64,000 nt of DNA from Eubacterium sp. (GTDB taxonomy: Bacteria > Bacillota > Clostridia > Oscillospirales > Acutalibacteraceae), in the NCBI GenBank assembly GCA_017445905.1, contig JAFSRX010000009.1, positions 62,001 to 126,000 of the forward strand. Direction: 5' to 3'. Of this stretch, positions 8,764 through 18,220 are shown one piece after another. The notes beneath the pieces are model-generated. The model ran no database searches and was not told where the DNA came from. It saw only the letters and a list, made by a program, of their open reading frames with translations. Made by a program: the position numbers and the translations under genes. How positions within the stretch are numbered: position 1 is the first letter of the stretch; each line of letters begins with the position of its first letter.

Positions 8764-10083
8764 TTATAAGCGCCAGTATAAGTATCCTGCTGCTTCATAC
8801 TCTTTGCGGTTGAGAAGTCCTTTGATGTCAAGAAGAACTTTTTCGCCGTTCGCATAGAAAGAAGAAATCTTGTCCATCGTTAAGTTTTTAAACTCATCGT
8901 GAGCAACTGCAAGGATAACTGCATCCATATCCTTAAAATCATTAACATCTGCAAAGGTTATACCGTAGAGCATTTTTGCTTCCTCGGCATCTGCTGTTGG
9001 GTCTGCAATAATAGGATTAATACCGTATTCCTTAAGCTCGTTAACAATGTCAATAATCTTTGTGTTTCTTGTATCAGGGCAGTTTTCCTTGAAGGTAAAA
9101 CCGAGAATTCCAACCTTAGCATCCTTAACGCTCTTGCCTGCTGAAATAAGTTTTTTAACAGCACTCTGAGCAACATAAGCGCCCATATCATCATTTATTC
9201 TTCTTCCTGAAAGAATTATCTGGCTGTGGTAGCCGAGCATTTCTGCTTTATATGTAAGATAGTAAGGGTCAACGCCGATGCAATGACCGCCAACAAGACC
9301 GGGATAGAAATTAAGGAAATTCCATTTTGTTCCTGCCGCTTTAAGAACTGCCTGAGTGTCAATTCCCATCTTATTAAAGATGATTGAAAGCTCATTCATA
9401 AATGCGATATTGATATCTCTCTGGCTGTTTTCAATAACCTTCGCTGCCTCGGCAACCTTGATGCTTTCAGCTCTGTGAACGCCTGCATCAACAACTATTT
9501 CATACACCTTTGCGATGGTATCAAGGCTTTCATCATCCATGCCCGAAACAATCTTGGTTATTGTATTGAGTCTGTGAACCTTATCACCAGGGTTAATTCT
9601 CTCGGGTGAATAACCAACTTTAAAATCGACTCCGCATTTCAATCCGGATTCCTTTTCAAGAATAGGCACACAGACATCTTCGGTTACTCCGGGATAAACT
9701 GTTGATTCAAAAACAACGATTGAACCCTTGGTAAGATTTCTTCCGAGAATTGTGCTTGCGCCTTCAACGGGAGTTAAATCGGGAGTATGGTCGTCATTAA
9801 CAGGAGTCGGAACAGCAACAATATGGAACTTTGCCCTTTTTAAATCCTCTTCATTTGCAGTGAACTCAACTGTTGTTTCCTTTATAGCATCGTCGCCAAC
9901 CTCGTGGGTTGGGTCAACGCCTGATTTATATGTTTCAATTTTCTTTGCATTAAGGTCAAATCCGATAACATTAACGCCTCTTTTTGCAAATTCAATTGCA
10001 ATTGGCATACCAACATAGCCGAGACCTACAAGCGAAAGATTTTCTTCGTTTGCAATGATTTGTTCATAAAGATTATTTGACAT
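8764..10083 (-). CDS. Nucleotide sugar dehydrogenase (UDP-N-acetylhexosamine 6-dehydrogenase, WbpO/TviB/WecC type)
   Basis: 439 residues. N-terminal NAD domain with [19 protein letters not shown]; central domain with the SPERINPGD motif; catalytic cysteine in [12 protein letters not shown]-terminal domain with [15 protein letters not shown]. These features define the UDP-glucose/UDP-GlcNAc dehydrogenase superfamily, and the [12 protein letters not shown] variant points to N-acetylated substrates. It oxidises C6 to a carboxylate using two NAD+. Start at 10083 has a strong GGAGG at 10093-10097. The gene overlaps the upstream glycosyltransferase by 11 bp, showing translational coupling. Confidence 0.92.
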   Translation of the reverse strand: MSNNLYEQIIANEENLSLVGLGYVGMPIAIEFAKRGVNVIGFDLNAKKIETYKSGVDPTHEVGDDAIKETTVEFTANEEDLKRAKFHIVAVPTPVNDDHTPDLTPVEGASTILGRNLTKGSIVVFESTVYPGVTEDVCVPILEKESGLKCGVDFKVGYSPERINPGDKVHRLNTITKIVSGMDDESLDTIAKVYEIVVDAGVHRAESIKVAEAAKVIENSQRDINIAFMNELSIIFNKMGIDTQAVLKAAGTKWNFLNFYPGLVGGHCIGVDPYYLTYKAEMLGYHSQIILSGRRINDDMGAYVAQSAVKKLISAGKSVKDAKVGILGFTFKENCPDTRNTKIIDIVNELKEYGINPIIADPTADAEEAKMLYGITFADVNDFKDMDAVILAVAHDEFKNLTMDKISSFYANGEKVLLDIKGLLNRKEYEAAGYLYWRL

Positions 10084-11200
10084 TTTTGTTTTCCTCCAAT
10101 ATTTGATTAATGACTTCTATATATTTTGAAACAACAATCTGTCGATCAAATTCTTTTTCCATTTTTTCTCTGCCGAGCTTGCCCATTTCAATTTGTTTAT
10201 CATATGGTGTATTGATAAATTTTTCAATCGCTTCAGCTAAAGAATCGGCATCTTTAACTTTGCATGAATATCCTGTTAAACCGTCATCAAATGTTTCTCT
10301 GCAACCCGGAACATCGCTCGCAATAACAGGTCTTCCAGTTGCCGCAGCTTCAAGAAGGACATTCGCCATGCCTTCGTGATACGATGCGTGAATTATTGCA
10401 TGGCTTTTTTTAAGTTCAGGATGAACATCTGGAAGAACGCCTAAATAATTCAAAACTCCGTCATCAACAGCTTTTTGAACTATTTCTTTATATTCTTCCT
10501 CATCAAAGTCTCCGATAAGTTTAAAAACCGTATCGGGATAATCCTTTTTTATTTTATATGCTACTTCAATAAGTTCATTTATTCCTTTATCCCTCATAAT
10601 TCTTCCAATAGTAACAAATTCTATAGGAGCATTCTTGTCAGGATAACCTTCAAACTGATGTACTTTTATGTCAACACCCGAACCTGGAACCAAGCAATAA
10701 TTATCTTTGACAACCTTTTTTTCGCGCATAATTTTTGCATTTGTTTCATTCTGAAAGAATACGCAATTTGATTTTCGTAATCCAATTCTATATAAGAATA
10801 ATGAAATTGCAGAAAGTATTCCGCCGTTCATTATTGATGTTCCCAATCCTGTGATATTTGAGATATACGGAATTTTCAGCTTTTGGCATGCAAGCCCGGC
10901 ATAAACATTAGGTTTTATTGTATAAGACAATACAACATCCGGTTTATACTCTTTCAGTAATGAGCAATAATGTTTGAAAAGATTAATATCTGCAATAATA
11001 TTAGTCCCACGTCTGTCGATAACAGGATTATCGTAATGAAAAGGTATATGACTAAGTCTTGTTAATTTATCTCCGAATGGACACGAAATCAAAATATCAT
11101 AACCGCAACTATTTATTTCTTCAATTAATTCTTTCCTAAAATTATAAATATCAACATCATCGTTTGCAAGAATTGCAATCAGTGGTTTTTTATTCTGCAT
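10073..11200 (-). CDS. Glycosyltransferase family 4 (GT-B)
   Basis: 375 residues from the ATG at 11200 ([20 protein letters not shown]), which overlaps the preceding stop by 11 bp. A longer reading from 11251 runs inside the upstream gene and is unlikely. N-terminal half has [20 protein letters not shown]-terminal half has [19 protein letters not shown] and [20 protein letters not shown] with the retaining GT4 E-x7-E site, then [13 protein letters not shown]. Probably adds the second sugar after the initiating phosphosugar transfer, as GT4 genes often follow PglC/WcaJ-type genes. Donor not known. Confidence 0.9.
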   Translation of the reverse strand: MQNKKPLIAILANDDVDIYNFRKELIEEINSCGYDILISCPFGDKLTRLSHIPFHYDNPVIDRRGTNIIADINLFKHYCSLLKEYKPDVVLSYTIKPNVYAGLACQKLKIPYISNITGLGTSIMNGGILSAISLFLYRIGLRKSNCVFFQNETNAKIMREKKVVKDNYCLVPGSGVDIKVHQFEGYPDKNAPIEFVTIGRIMRDKGINELIEVAYKIKKDYPDTVFKLIGDFDEEEYKEIVQKAVDDGVLNYLGVLPDVHPELKKSHAIIHASYHEGMANVLLEAAATGRPVIASDVPGCRETFDDGLTGYSCKVKDADSLAEAIEKFINTPYDKQIEMGKLGREKMEKEFDRQIVVSKYIEVINQILEENKNVK

Positions 11201-11924
11201 AAACAGTTTCCTTTTCTTCTTCGCCGAAATATGATTTATACTCTTTTCCAAAAACAGCGAAAACAGTTCTGAACATAGTTAAAACATCTGAAAAAAAGCT
11301 GAAATTCTTTATGCTAACTAAATTATATTTCATTTTTGAAGGAAGTACTTTGTTAACATATACCTCATCAGCATCTTGAACATTACTGAGCATTTCAGCT
11401 TCATCTTTAAACCTGATGCTGGCTTCGGACGTTATTCCGGCAGGTAAAAGCAGAGTTGCTTTCATTTCATTACTGTACGCATCAACATACTTCGGAACCT
11501 CAGGTCTTGTTCCAACAAAGCTCATATTTCCCTCAAGAACATCTATAAGCTGAGGAAGTTCATCTAAACGGTATTTTCTTAAAAACTGACCCGATTTTGT
11601 TATTCTGCTGTCGCCATCAACAGTTACAAGAGTTCCTTTTTTATCAGCATTTGCAACCATTGTTCTAAACTTATGTATTTTGAAAACTTTTCCGTAAGTT
11701 GTTACGCGTTCCTGTCTGTAAAAAATTCCGCCTTTTGACTCTGCTGCAATTATCAGCGAAATAACAGCCATAGGAACAACACATAAAATCAAAAAAACAA
11801 GCGCAACAATAAAATCGAATATTCTTTTTAATGCAATACTCAGTTTTTTTCGCTTTAAAATATCATAGTATTTTCTGACCTCATCGCATTGCAAATCATG
11901 GGGCAGGTTTTCCCACTTTTTCAT
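11190..11924 (-). CDS. Undecaprenyl-phosphate sugar phosphotransferase (initiating sugar transferase)
   Basis: 244 residues. One hydrophobic segment at about 37-60 (IVALVFLILCVVPMAVISLI), then the bacterial sugar transferase core: FYRQERVTTYGKVFKIHKF, RTM, FLRKYRLDELPQL and MSFVGTRPEVPKYV. The short length without the five-helix N-terminal domain of WcaJ/WbaP is the PglC/EpsL layout with a re-entrant membrane helix. It would start repeat-unit synthesis on undecaprenyl phosphate in the inner leaflet. It sits between the aminotransferase and GT4 genes, an order seen in bacillosamine-type loci. Confidence 0.92.
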   Translation of the reverse strand: MKKWENLPHDLQCDEVRKYYDILKRKKLSIALKRIFDFIVALVFLILCVVPMAVISLIIAAESKGGIFYRQERVTTYGKVFKIHKFRTMVANADKKGTLVTVDGDSRITKSGQFLRKYRLDELPQLIDVLEGNMSFVGTRPEVPKYVDAYSNEMKATLLLPAGITSEASIRFKDEAEMLSNVQDADEVYVNKVLPSKMKYNLVSIKNFSFFSDVLTMFRTVFAVFGKEYKSYFGEEEKETVYAE

Positions 11925-11945
11925 TAGTTGCTCCTTAGATGTATC

Positions 11946-13178
11946 TTAGATGTATTTTAACACAGTTTGCTTAAATGCTTCACATACATAATCTACATCG
12001 TCATCAGTAAGTTTAGTATGCAAAGGAAGAGTAATTAAATTGCAATAGTAATCATAAGCATTAGGAAAATCCTTAATACTCCATCCGAGATTCTTATATG
12101 CTGTCATCATCGGCAAAGGCTTATAATGAACATTTGTTGCAACACCTTTTTCAGCAAGTTCAACTATCATTTTTCTTCTGAGTTCATCTTCAATTGGTTT
12201 TCCGTTACTATAGAAAATTCGGCTAAGATACAAATGGCCGGATGAAGAGCTGTTTTCAGTATAGTGATTAAGGTGTTTAACGCCGATTTCATCACACATT
12301 GCATCATATTTAAGAATTATTTCTTTTCTTCTTGCAAGAAGTGAGCTATATCTGTCAAGCTGAATCAATCCGATTGCAGCCATAATATCGGTCATGTTGC
12401 ATTTATAGTACGGTGCAACAATATCGTATTCCCAAGACCCAAGCTGTGTTTTTGCAAAAGCATCTTTACTTTGACCGTGGAGAGAAAGAAGCTGGTATTT
12501 CTTATATAAATTCTCACTGTCTATTCCGTTTATGCTTCTCCATGTTGCGGCGCCACCTTCAGCAGTTGTAAAATTCTTTACTGCATGAAAAGAAAAATCA
12601 GAAAAATCAGCAATTGAACCCGCAGGCTTACCGCCTTTTGATGCGCCGAGAGAATGAGCACAGTCAGCAAGAACTGCAATTCTTCCCATTGCTTCCTGAA
12701 TATTACTGCTTGGGCTGAATTGACTTCGTTTATTTTCGGCAATATTAAATATCTTATCGTAATCGCAGACAATACCGCCAATATCAACGCCTATTATTGC
12801 TTTTGTTTTTTCATTAACAGCTGCAGCAACCTTCTCATAATTCATCTCTACACAATCTTTTTGAGAATCAATAAAGATTGGTTTTGCGCCAATATGTATT
12901 ACCGCTGAAGCAGTTGCAGTATATGTATAGGCAGGAAGAATAACCTCGTCACCTTCTCCTATACCAAGCACCCGAAGATTGAGTTCTTCAGAGGCAGTAG
13001 CAGAATTGAGACAAACAACCTTATCGGTTTTACAGAACTCAGCAAGTCTGCTTTCAAGTTTTTTTGTTCTTGGTCCCGTTGTTATCCATCCCGATTTCAT
13101 AGCCTTGGCGACTTCTTCAATTTCCAAATCAGTTATATCCGGTGGACTGAAAGGAATTATCCTTTTTTCAGAATTCAT
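11946..13178 (-). CDS. DegT/DnrJ/EryC1 PLP-dependent sugar aminotransferase
   Basis: 410 residues. Start region IPFSPPDITDLEIEEVAKAM and GWITTGPRTKKLE; cofactor lysine in FHAVKNFTTAEGGA near residue 200; CLNSATASEELNLRVLG near 55 and YKCNMTDIMAAIGLIQLDR later. The family transfers an amino group to a 4-keto (or 3-keto) nucleotide sugar such as UDP-4-keto-6-deoxy-GlcNAc. It is close to the PglE/PseC branch by motif, fitting its place beside a PglC-like transferase. The needed 4,6-dehydratase and N-acetyltransferase are not visible in the window. Confidence 0.9.
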   Translation of the reverse strand: MNSEKRIIPFSPPDITDLEIEEVAKAMKSGWITTGPRTKKLESRLAEFCKTDKVVCLNSATASEELNLRVLGIGEGDEVILPAYTYTATASAVIHIGAKPIFIDSQKDCVEMNYEKVAAAVNEKTKAIIGVDIGGIVCDYDKIFNIAENKRSQFSPSSNIQEAMGRIAVLADCAHSLGASKGGKPAGSIADFSDFSFHAVKNFTTAEGGAATWRSINGIDSENLYKKYQLLSLHGQSKDAFAKTQLGSWEYDIVAPYYKCNMTDIMAAIGLIQLDRYSSLLARRKEIILKYDAMCDEIGVKHLNHYTENSSSSGHLYLSRIFYSNGKPIEDELRRKMIVELAEKGVATNVHYKPLPMMTAYKNLGWSIKDFPNAYDYYCNLITLPLHTKLTDDDVDYVCEAFKQTVLKYI

Positions 13179-13198
13179 CTATTGTCTCCGTACATAAA

Positions 13199-13921
13199 TT
13201 AGTAGTTGTATCTAATAATTTTTTTAAGCCAATCAAAACAATTCACACCAAATAATCTGTGGCATATCTGAGTGACTTTCCTTCTAATTGGTCCCTGCGT
13301 AGACCAACTGTGGGCGCTCCAGTGAATTGAATAAGAATTATCAGTCTTATGCATTCTTCCAGTTTCGTCGTCAAACGGATTGAAATAATCATGGGGATAG
13401 ATATGCATTCCATCAATTATTTGTTCTTTTCCGTTGGGCTGAAATCCTTTTTCTACAAGAAGCTTTGTTAAAATTCTCGGGCAAGCTATTGTTGAAATAT
13501 TTTTACACTCGGCAAACGAAATCTCATCATATTGCTCAAGGTGTTCTTTAATCAACGGATTTCCTTTAACACTTCCAAGCATCTGACCGCTGTTTACATA
13601 TTGATCAATTTCATAACCAATAAACGATTCATTATCGAGCAAATCATCTAAGTTCTTTATTATTTCAACATCGGCGTCAACATATATTCCGCCGTGTTCA
13701 TATAATGCCATAAGTCTGACTATATCGCTTGCAAATGCATATTTACCTGCATCGTAGGCTTCTTTAAGAAACCTGTTACAGTTTATGTCAAAATTGCTTT
13801 CGTTCCATTCGATTATTTCGTAATCGGGACAAAACGTTTTCCAACTTTGATAGCATTTTTCCATTTTTTTAGTCTTAGGTCTGTTGCCAAACCAAACATA
13901 ATGAATTGTTTTTGGAATCAT
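13199..13921 (-). CDS. GT32-type capsular glycosyltransferase with DXD motif
   Basis: 240 residues starting MIPKTIHYVWFGNRPKTKKM, then WKTFCPDYEIIEWNESN, KYAFASDIVRLMALYEHGG and IYVDADVEIIK. This is the Gly_transf_sug (DXD) family related to yeast Och1 and clostridial toxin folds, common in capsule loci; DAD within IYVDADV is the metal site. C-terminal HWSAHSWSTQGPIRRKV is also typical. It overlaps the upstream nucleotidyltransferase-like gene by 4 bp (ATGA). Confidence 0.88.
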   Translation of the reverse strand: MIPKTIHYVWFGNRPKTKKMEKCYQSWKTFCPDYEIIEWNESNFDINCNRFLKEAYDAGKYAFASDIVRLMALYEHGGIYVDADVEIIKNLDDLLDNESFIGYEIDQYVNSGQMLGSVKGNPLIKEHLEQYDEISFAECKNISTIACPRILTKLLVEKGFQPNGKEQIIDGMHIYPHDYFNPFDDETGRMHKTDNSYSIHWSAHSWSTQGPIRRKVTQICHRLFGVNCFDWLKKIIRYNY

Positions 13922-15093
13922 AATAAACCGATTTCTTTTCTTACTATTGTTTCATACTCGATTTCCTGAGACGAAATATCTTTCACTGCCGAGTATTCTT
14001 TTTTTACTTTTTCCTTTTTTTCTTTACCTGAGAAAACAAGAAGGATAATTCTCGCAAGCCAAAGAAACGGAATAAGCAGCACATTCTTTCTTTTTACATT
14101 AAACCTTTTGAACAATTCTTCGCTTTTCGGAAAAATTCTTCTTATGATAAAAGAAGTCTTAGACTTATCATTTTGTTTGCTTTCAATCAACATGATTGCC
14201 TCATTTTCGCCTGTTTTACCGTATGTTTTAGTTTCAAGAAGATAATGTTGAACATTATCAAGAGTTCCGTCATCATCGGCATCACAAAACCAGATTCCGG
14301 CAATTTTAAGAAGATTATCATTAAATGCTTTCAGCTCTGTATTTTCAAATTTCTTAAGTATGTTTTCTTTTTGTTTTTCGCTAGCAGAGTTCCAGAGAAC
14401 AAAGCAATCAACAATGCTTCTTATTCCCATTCCGACCTTGCTCATATTCTTAACATAGTGACCGACATTAAAGAAATACAAATCTTCATATGTCATTTCA
14501 AAAACGTGGGGAGTTTGAGTTTCAACAAGCTTGTCCCAGTCGATGGTGAAATATTCGTGATAGACATGGTTTTCTGCTGAAAAATCGTAGTGAATTTCGG
14601 TGTAGATAACAGGCAGCTTTTTAAAGGCATCGACCTGGCCGTCGTCCATCAGGTCTTCTTCGTAGCCGAGGGATTTCATAAGTTCTCTTATGGGTTTTCT
14701 GTCTTGTGCTCTGACAAGGAGGTCGATATCCGTCATTGTTCGCATATCTGGCGAAGGATAGTATTCCCTGATTTTGCTTCCTTTAAGGAAACAGATATCA
14801 TAGCCTCTTTTGGTAAACTCCTCTGAAAGAAAATCAATCTCCATCATCTGCTGCAAACATTTCGATGCAGCTTTTGCATAAACATCCTGCCAATATGTAT
14901 AAAGTTCGCCATCGGGCTTGTTGTTAAGTTTTTCTATCGAAAACCAGCAAAGATTTGCAGCATTCTGCCTTTCAGCGATTCTTAAAACATATTCCCAGTT
15001 AACTTCATCGGGCTTTTCAATCGGCTGTTCGTCTTTTAGTGCCGATTTAATCAGATGAAGGAAATATCCTTCGTTGCTTTTTATATTAAACAT
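13918..15093 (-). CDS. Nucleotidyltransferase-fold family protein (NTP_transf_5-like), first gene of the capsule operon
   Basis: 391 residues. The region ICFLKGSKIREYYPSPDMRT followed by MTDIDLLVR has the G-S and D-x-D spacing of the uncharacterised nucleotidyltransferase family PF14907, and the N-terminal part (NEGYFLHLIKSALKDEQP, NAANLCWFSIEKL) also fits that family. A basic hydrophobic stretch near residues 330-350 (VLLIPFLWLARIILLVF) suggests membrane association. Such genes head or accompany exopolysaccharide operons, but substrate and role are unknown. Its ATG at 15093 follows a weak ribosome site; the promoter is 31 bp upstream. Confidence 0.75.
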   Translation of the reverse strand: MFNIKSNEGYFLHLIKSALKDEQPIEKPDEVNWEYVLRIAERQNAANLCWFSIEKLNNKPDGELYTYWQDVYAKAASKCLQQMMEIDFLSEEFTKRGYDICFLKGSKIREYYPSPDMRTMTDIDLLVRAQDRKPIRELMKSLGYEEDLMDDGQVDAFKKLPVIYTEIHYDFSAENHVYHEYFTIDWDKLVETQTPHVFEMTYEDLYFFNVGHYVKNMSKVGMGIRSIVDCFVLWNSASEKQKENILKKFENTELKAFNDNLLKIAGIWFCDADDDGTLDNVQHYLLETKTYGKTGENEAIMLIESKQNDKSKTSFIIRRIFPKSEELFKRFNVKRKNVLLIPFLWLARIILLVFSGKEKKEKVKKEYSAVKDISSQEIEYETIVRKEIGLL

Positions 15094-15123
15094 ACTTCAA
15101 CACATACTTATAGAATTTTGTTT

Positions 15124-15152
15124 ATTATATATTAAATATAATATATTGTCAA
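15124..15152 (-). promoter_or_regulatory. Consensus vegetative promoter of the capsule operon
   Basis: On the minus strand TTGACA (15152-15147), a 17-bp AT-only spacer and TATAAT (15129-15124): both hexamers are exact sigma-A consensus. The expected transcript starts around 15117, about 24 bp before the first capsule gene. No further promoter of this quality was seen inside the next 15 kb, so it probably drives the whole operon. Confidence 0.85.
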
Positions 15153-15190
15153 CCGATTATTAAAATTTGACATTTTTTGTTAACTAAATT

Positions 15191-15232
15191 AAAAAAGCAA
15201 CCGAAAATTCCTGTTTTCGATTGCCTTTTTTT
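15191..15232. terminator. Intrinsic terminator after the fliB-like gene
   Basis: Stem GCAACCGAAAA (15197-15207) and TTTTCGATTGC (15214-15224) with a 6-nt loop, flanked by A6 and T7. On the minus strand it follows the fliB-like stop at 15241, giving an 11-bp stem with one G-U pair and a T-rich tail. The symmetric flanks would also work on the plus strand. Confidence 0.85.
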
Positions 15233-15240
15233 GTGATTTT

Positions 15241-16209
15241 TTATACAAAATTGAGTCTTTGAATTAAGCGTTCACAAGACAGACACTCAGCTTCTCTGAG
15301 CATTTTTTTATATCTGTCCATATTATACTGAGAATGCTCGGTTTCCTTGCTCCAGAGATGCATTGTCCATGCGTTTTCGCCCATATATGTATTGATTAAA
15401 ACGCCTATTACAGCCATTTTTACTTTTGATAAAACATCTTTATCATAAATTGCCAAAAGAAAGTATTTATAGATAAAATAGCTTGCTATATTCTCGTTAG
15501 CAAGGGTGTTTTCAACTGATTTTATTGTGATATTTTTAACTTTTTCTTTCCATTCAGGATTGATAAGTTCGGGATTGTTGAATATCTCTTCAAACTGAAC
15601 GTCATTGTTGCCTTCTTTATAATCGTCAAGATCTTTCTGAAGTTCACTTGCAAAATCAAGAAGCTGAGCAAGCCTTATATTAATGGGATTTTTTATGTTT
15701 TGAACTATGTTAAAAGCTTTCGTTCTCGCCTGTTTGATTTTGAAAAACAATTCTGCGTCAATATCATTAAGAGCCGGAAGCTCGTCTGTTATTTCACTTT
15801 CAAACTCAAGGTGAGTTTCACTGTGATAAATCAAATCTGCTGCAACAGGACAAGAGAATGAAATCCCCATTTCCCTCGTTCCGCCAAAATCATAAATGAA
15901 GCGTGGAAAATTTCTGCATGTAACAGGAGTATGCTCGCCGCCTATTGCAATATGCATGTCACAAAGATTTTCATCATTGAGAAAAGGACAGCGCTTTTTA
16001 GGAGCGAGAGTAAATATCGTATTATCAAATTCATCCTTATCAAGCACTCTGTCTATTCTCTGTTTTATTTCAAGAGAGTCGGGAAGTGTTTTATAGTATT
16101 CAAGCGATTTTTCATCGGCATCAACCTCCCATCCCTGGCAACAGGAATCGGGGCAATCACCAGCTATGCATTTGAAATTTTTATAGTAGGTCGGTTTAAT
16201 TACAATCAT
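15241..16209 (-). CDS. fliB: FliB-family lysine N-methylase (orphan)
   Basis: 322 residues with the FliB signature: YYKNFKCIAGDCPDSCCQGW, CPFLNDENLCDMH, HTPVTCRNFPRF, and a C-terminal CLSCERLIQ. The clustered cysteines are thought to hold an iron-sulfur cluster. In Salmonella FliB methylates lysines of flagellin, but many clostridial homologues lie in genomes or loci without flagellar genes, as here, so the target may be another protein. Coupled to the CYTH gene by ATGA overlap, with murC upstream. Confidence 0.85.
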   Translation of the reverse strand: MIVIKPTYYKNFKCIAGDCPDSCCQGWEVDADEKSLEYYKTLPDSLEIKQRIDRVLDKDEFDNTIFTLAPKKRCPFLNDENLCDMHIAIGGEHTPVTCRNFPRFIYDFGGTREMGISFSCPVAADLIYHSETHLEFESEITDELPALNDIDAELFFKIKQARTKAFNIVQNIKNPINIRLAQLLDFASELQKDLDDYKEGNNDVQFEEIFNNPELINPEWKEKVKNITIKSVENTLANENIASYFIYKYFLLAIYDKDVLSKVKMAVIGVLINTYMGENAWTMHLWSKETEHSQYNMDRYKKMLREAECLSCERLIQRLNFV

Positions 16210-16721
16210 TGTTTATTACTCTTAAGCGCTCTTGCAAGAGCGGCGTTTTTGTATTTTTTATCGTCTGAAACATCTTTTAAAACCTTTATTTCATCGGGGA
16301 TAAAATAGGGATCTTCTTCGCTTTTGAGTTCGATTTCAAGAACAGCTTTATCCTTCCAAAAGGGATAAACATCAAGTTCCAGCGCTTTTCCTTTATAATT
16401 AAAAACATATCTGTCTTTTATTATAGGAGAGCAGTTCGGGTCAGCATCTGCTTTGAAACACTCATACTCCTCTTCACTAATCTCACGTTCGTATTCATAG
16501 CATTTTGAGCCGTTTATACGAATTTTTATTGTTTCAATATATGCAGTTTTGTCGTCTGATTTTCTTTTTCTTATACGGCGTGAGCCCTCTTTTGAAAGAA
16601 GATATATCTGTTCTATTTCATACTTTTTTGCACTATATTTTTCCATAATAAAATCAAGCTTGGGATACTCGATTAAAAACTTTTTCTCAAGCTCGATTTG
16701 CATTTCCATATCATTATTCAT
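16206..16721 (-). CDS. CYTH domain phosphohydrolase/triphosphatase-like protein
   Basis: 171 residues. The ExExK-like N-terminal motif is seen in IELEKKFLIEY, and alternating charged strands follow (RRIRKRKSDDK, YIETIKIRI, ELDVYPFWKDKAVLEIELKS), which make the CYTH tunnel. Family members include inorganic triphosphatases, thiamine triphosphatase and class IV adenylate cyclase; which applies is not clear. It overlaps murC by 8 bp and fliB by 4 bp. Confidence 0.85.
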   Translation of the reverse strand: MNNDMEMQIELEKKFLIEYPKLDFIMEKYSAKKYEIEQIYLLSKEGSRRIRKRKSDDKTAYIETIKIRINGSKCYEYEREISEEEYECFKADADPNCSPIIKDRYVFNYKGKALELDVYPFWKDKAVLEIELKSEEDPYFIPDEIKVLKDVSDDKKYKNAALARALKSNKQ

Positions 16722-18093
16722 TTTTCATTCTCTCAACCATCATTCGTGCGACTTTATATACATCACCGCAGCCAAGAGTTATAACGAGGTCGCCTTCCCC
16801 TACGTTTTCGCAAACATAATCGCAGATTTCCTCAAAGGTGTTAAGCTGAACAGCTCCCGGGATTTTGTTTGATAAATCAGTTGCTTTAATACCGATTGTG
16901 TTTACCTCTCTTGAGCCCATAATTTCGCTTATAACGCATTTATCGGCAATTGATAAAACCTTTGCAAAATCATCAAGCAAAAGCGAAGTTCTTGAATATG
17001 TGAACGGCTGATGAACTGCCCATACATTCTTATATCCCATTTTCATAGCAGCATCAAGAGTAACCTTGATTTCTGCAGGATGGTGAGCATAGTCATCGGC
17101 AAAGGTTACTCCTTTATATGTTCCGAGAAGCTCAAAACGCCTTGAAGCTCCTCCAAAGCCCTTAAGTCCCCTGCATATACTTTCAACATCAGCGCCGCTT
17201 TCGTATGCGGCAACAAAAGCGCAAAGAGAATTCAAAATATTATGCTCTCCCGGAACAGAAAGCTCAACCTTTGAAACGAATTCGCCATTATGATAAACAT
17301 CATATTCACTGTGAAAACCACCGGAAATAATAATATTTTTTGCGACCCATTCGTTGCTCTCTTTTGTTCCGACAGAGATAAGTTTTTTACCCTCAATTCC
17401 TTTTAAGGTATCAACCGTGTTTTCATCGTCACCGTTATAAATGATGGTTTTTGTTGTTTTTTCGGCAAATTTCCTGAAGGATTTTTTAATATTATCAAGA
17501 TTGCCGAAGAAATCAAGATGGTCTTCATCGATATTAAGAATTACCGCAATATCCGGATTCATATGAAGGAATGTATTGTTAAACTCACAGCTTTCGCAAA
17601 CAAAATTCTGGGTTTTTCCGTATCTTCCGTACGCATCAATAAGAGGAAGTTTCCCGCCAATAACAGCAGAAGGGTCAAGCCCTGCCTCCATTAAAACCTG
17701 GGTTGTCATTGATGAGGTTGTCGTTTTGCCATGTGTTCCGCAAATTCCTATACAGTTTGTGAAAAGTCTGCTGAGGGCACCAAGAAGCTCCGCTCTCTCA
17801 AAACACGGGAAATTTGCCTTTGCATATTCAAGCTCCTCATTGCCCTTAAGAATAGCGTTTGTATAAATAATAAGCTCGGTATCATCGGCAATATTCTCTT
17901 TAACCTGACCGAGATAAACCTTCGCACCCTCTTTTTCAATACGGCGAAAAGTCTCAGTATCATTATTATCAGAGCCGCTTATTTCGTATCCGAGAGAAAG
18001 CAGAATTTCAGCAACAGGACACATTCCTGAGCCACCGATTCCAATGAAATGAACCCTTTTAACTTCTTTTAATAATGTATCTATGTTTTTCAA
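16714..18093 (-). CDS. murC: UDP-N-acetylmuramate--L-alanine ligase MurC
   Basis: 459 residues from the TTG at 18093; a TTG at 18108 is another in-frame choice, but GGGGG is placed well only for 18093. The N-terminal Rossmann motif VHFIGIGGSGMCPVAEILL, ATP loop GICGTHGKTTTSSM, NIDEDHLDFF and DDYAHHPAEIK with the C-terminal ligase domain are diagnostic of MurC. It adds L-alanine to UDP-MurNAc in the cytoplasm during peptidoglycan synthesis. Length is normal for the family. Confidence 0.97.
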   Translation of the reverse strand: MKNIDTLLKEVKRVHFIGIGGSGMCPVAEILLSLGYEISGSDNNDTETFRRIEKEGAKVYLGQVKENIADDTELIIYTNAILKGNEELEYAKANFPCFERAELLGALSRLFTNCIGICGTHGKTTTSSMTTQVLMEAGLDPSAVIGGKLPLIDAYGRYGKTQNFVCESCEFNNTFLHMNPDIAVILNIDEDHLDFFGNLDNIKKSFRKFAEKTTKTIIYNGDDENTVDTLKGIEGKKLISVGTKESNEWVAKNIIISGGFHSEYDVYHNGEFVSKVELSVPGEHNILNSLCAFVAAYESGADVESICRGLKGFGGASRRFELLGTYKGVTFADDYAHHPAEIKVTLDAAMKMGYKNVWAVHQPFTYSRTSLLLDDFAKVLSIADKCVISEIMGSREVNTIGIKATDLSNKIPGAVQLNTFEEICDYVCENVGEGDLVITLGCGDVYKVARMMVERMKNE

Positions 18094-18195
18094 GGTCACT
18101 GCCCCCAAACATTTTCATAAATTTTAACTATAATATTATACTACAATAGAATAAAAAAATAAATAGTTTTTTTAATTATACAAATAGTATTAACA

Positions 18196-18217
18196 AAAGC
18201 CGACATTGGTCGGCTTT
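18196..18217 (-). terminator. Terminator after tatD
   Basis: Stem AAAGCCGAC (18196-18204) / GTCGGCTTT (18209-18217) with loop ATTG; on the minus strand it is followed by TGTTAAT. It lies 4 bp after the tatD stop. Confidence 0.8.
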
Positions 18218-18220
18218 CAA

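Noticed and set aside
14173..14580. 135-codon plus-strand frame inside the nucleotidyltransferase-like gene
   Set aside because: Antisense to a well-formed gene, no ribosome site, composition of a shadow frame.
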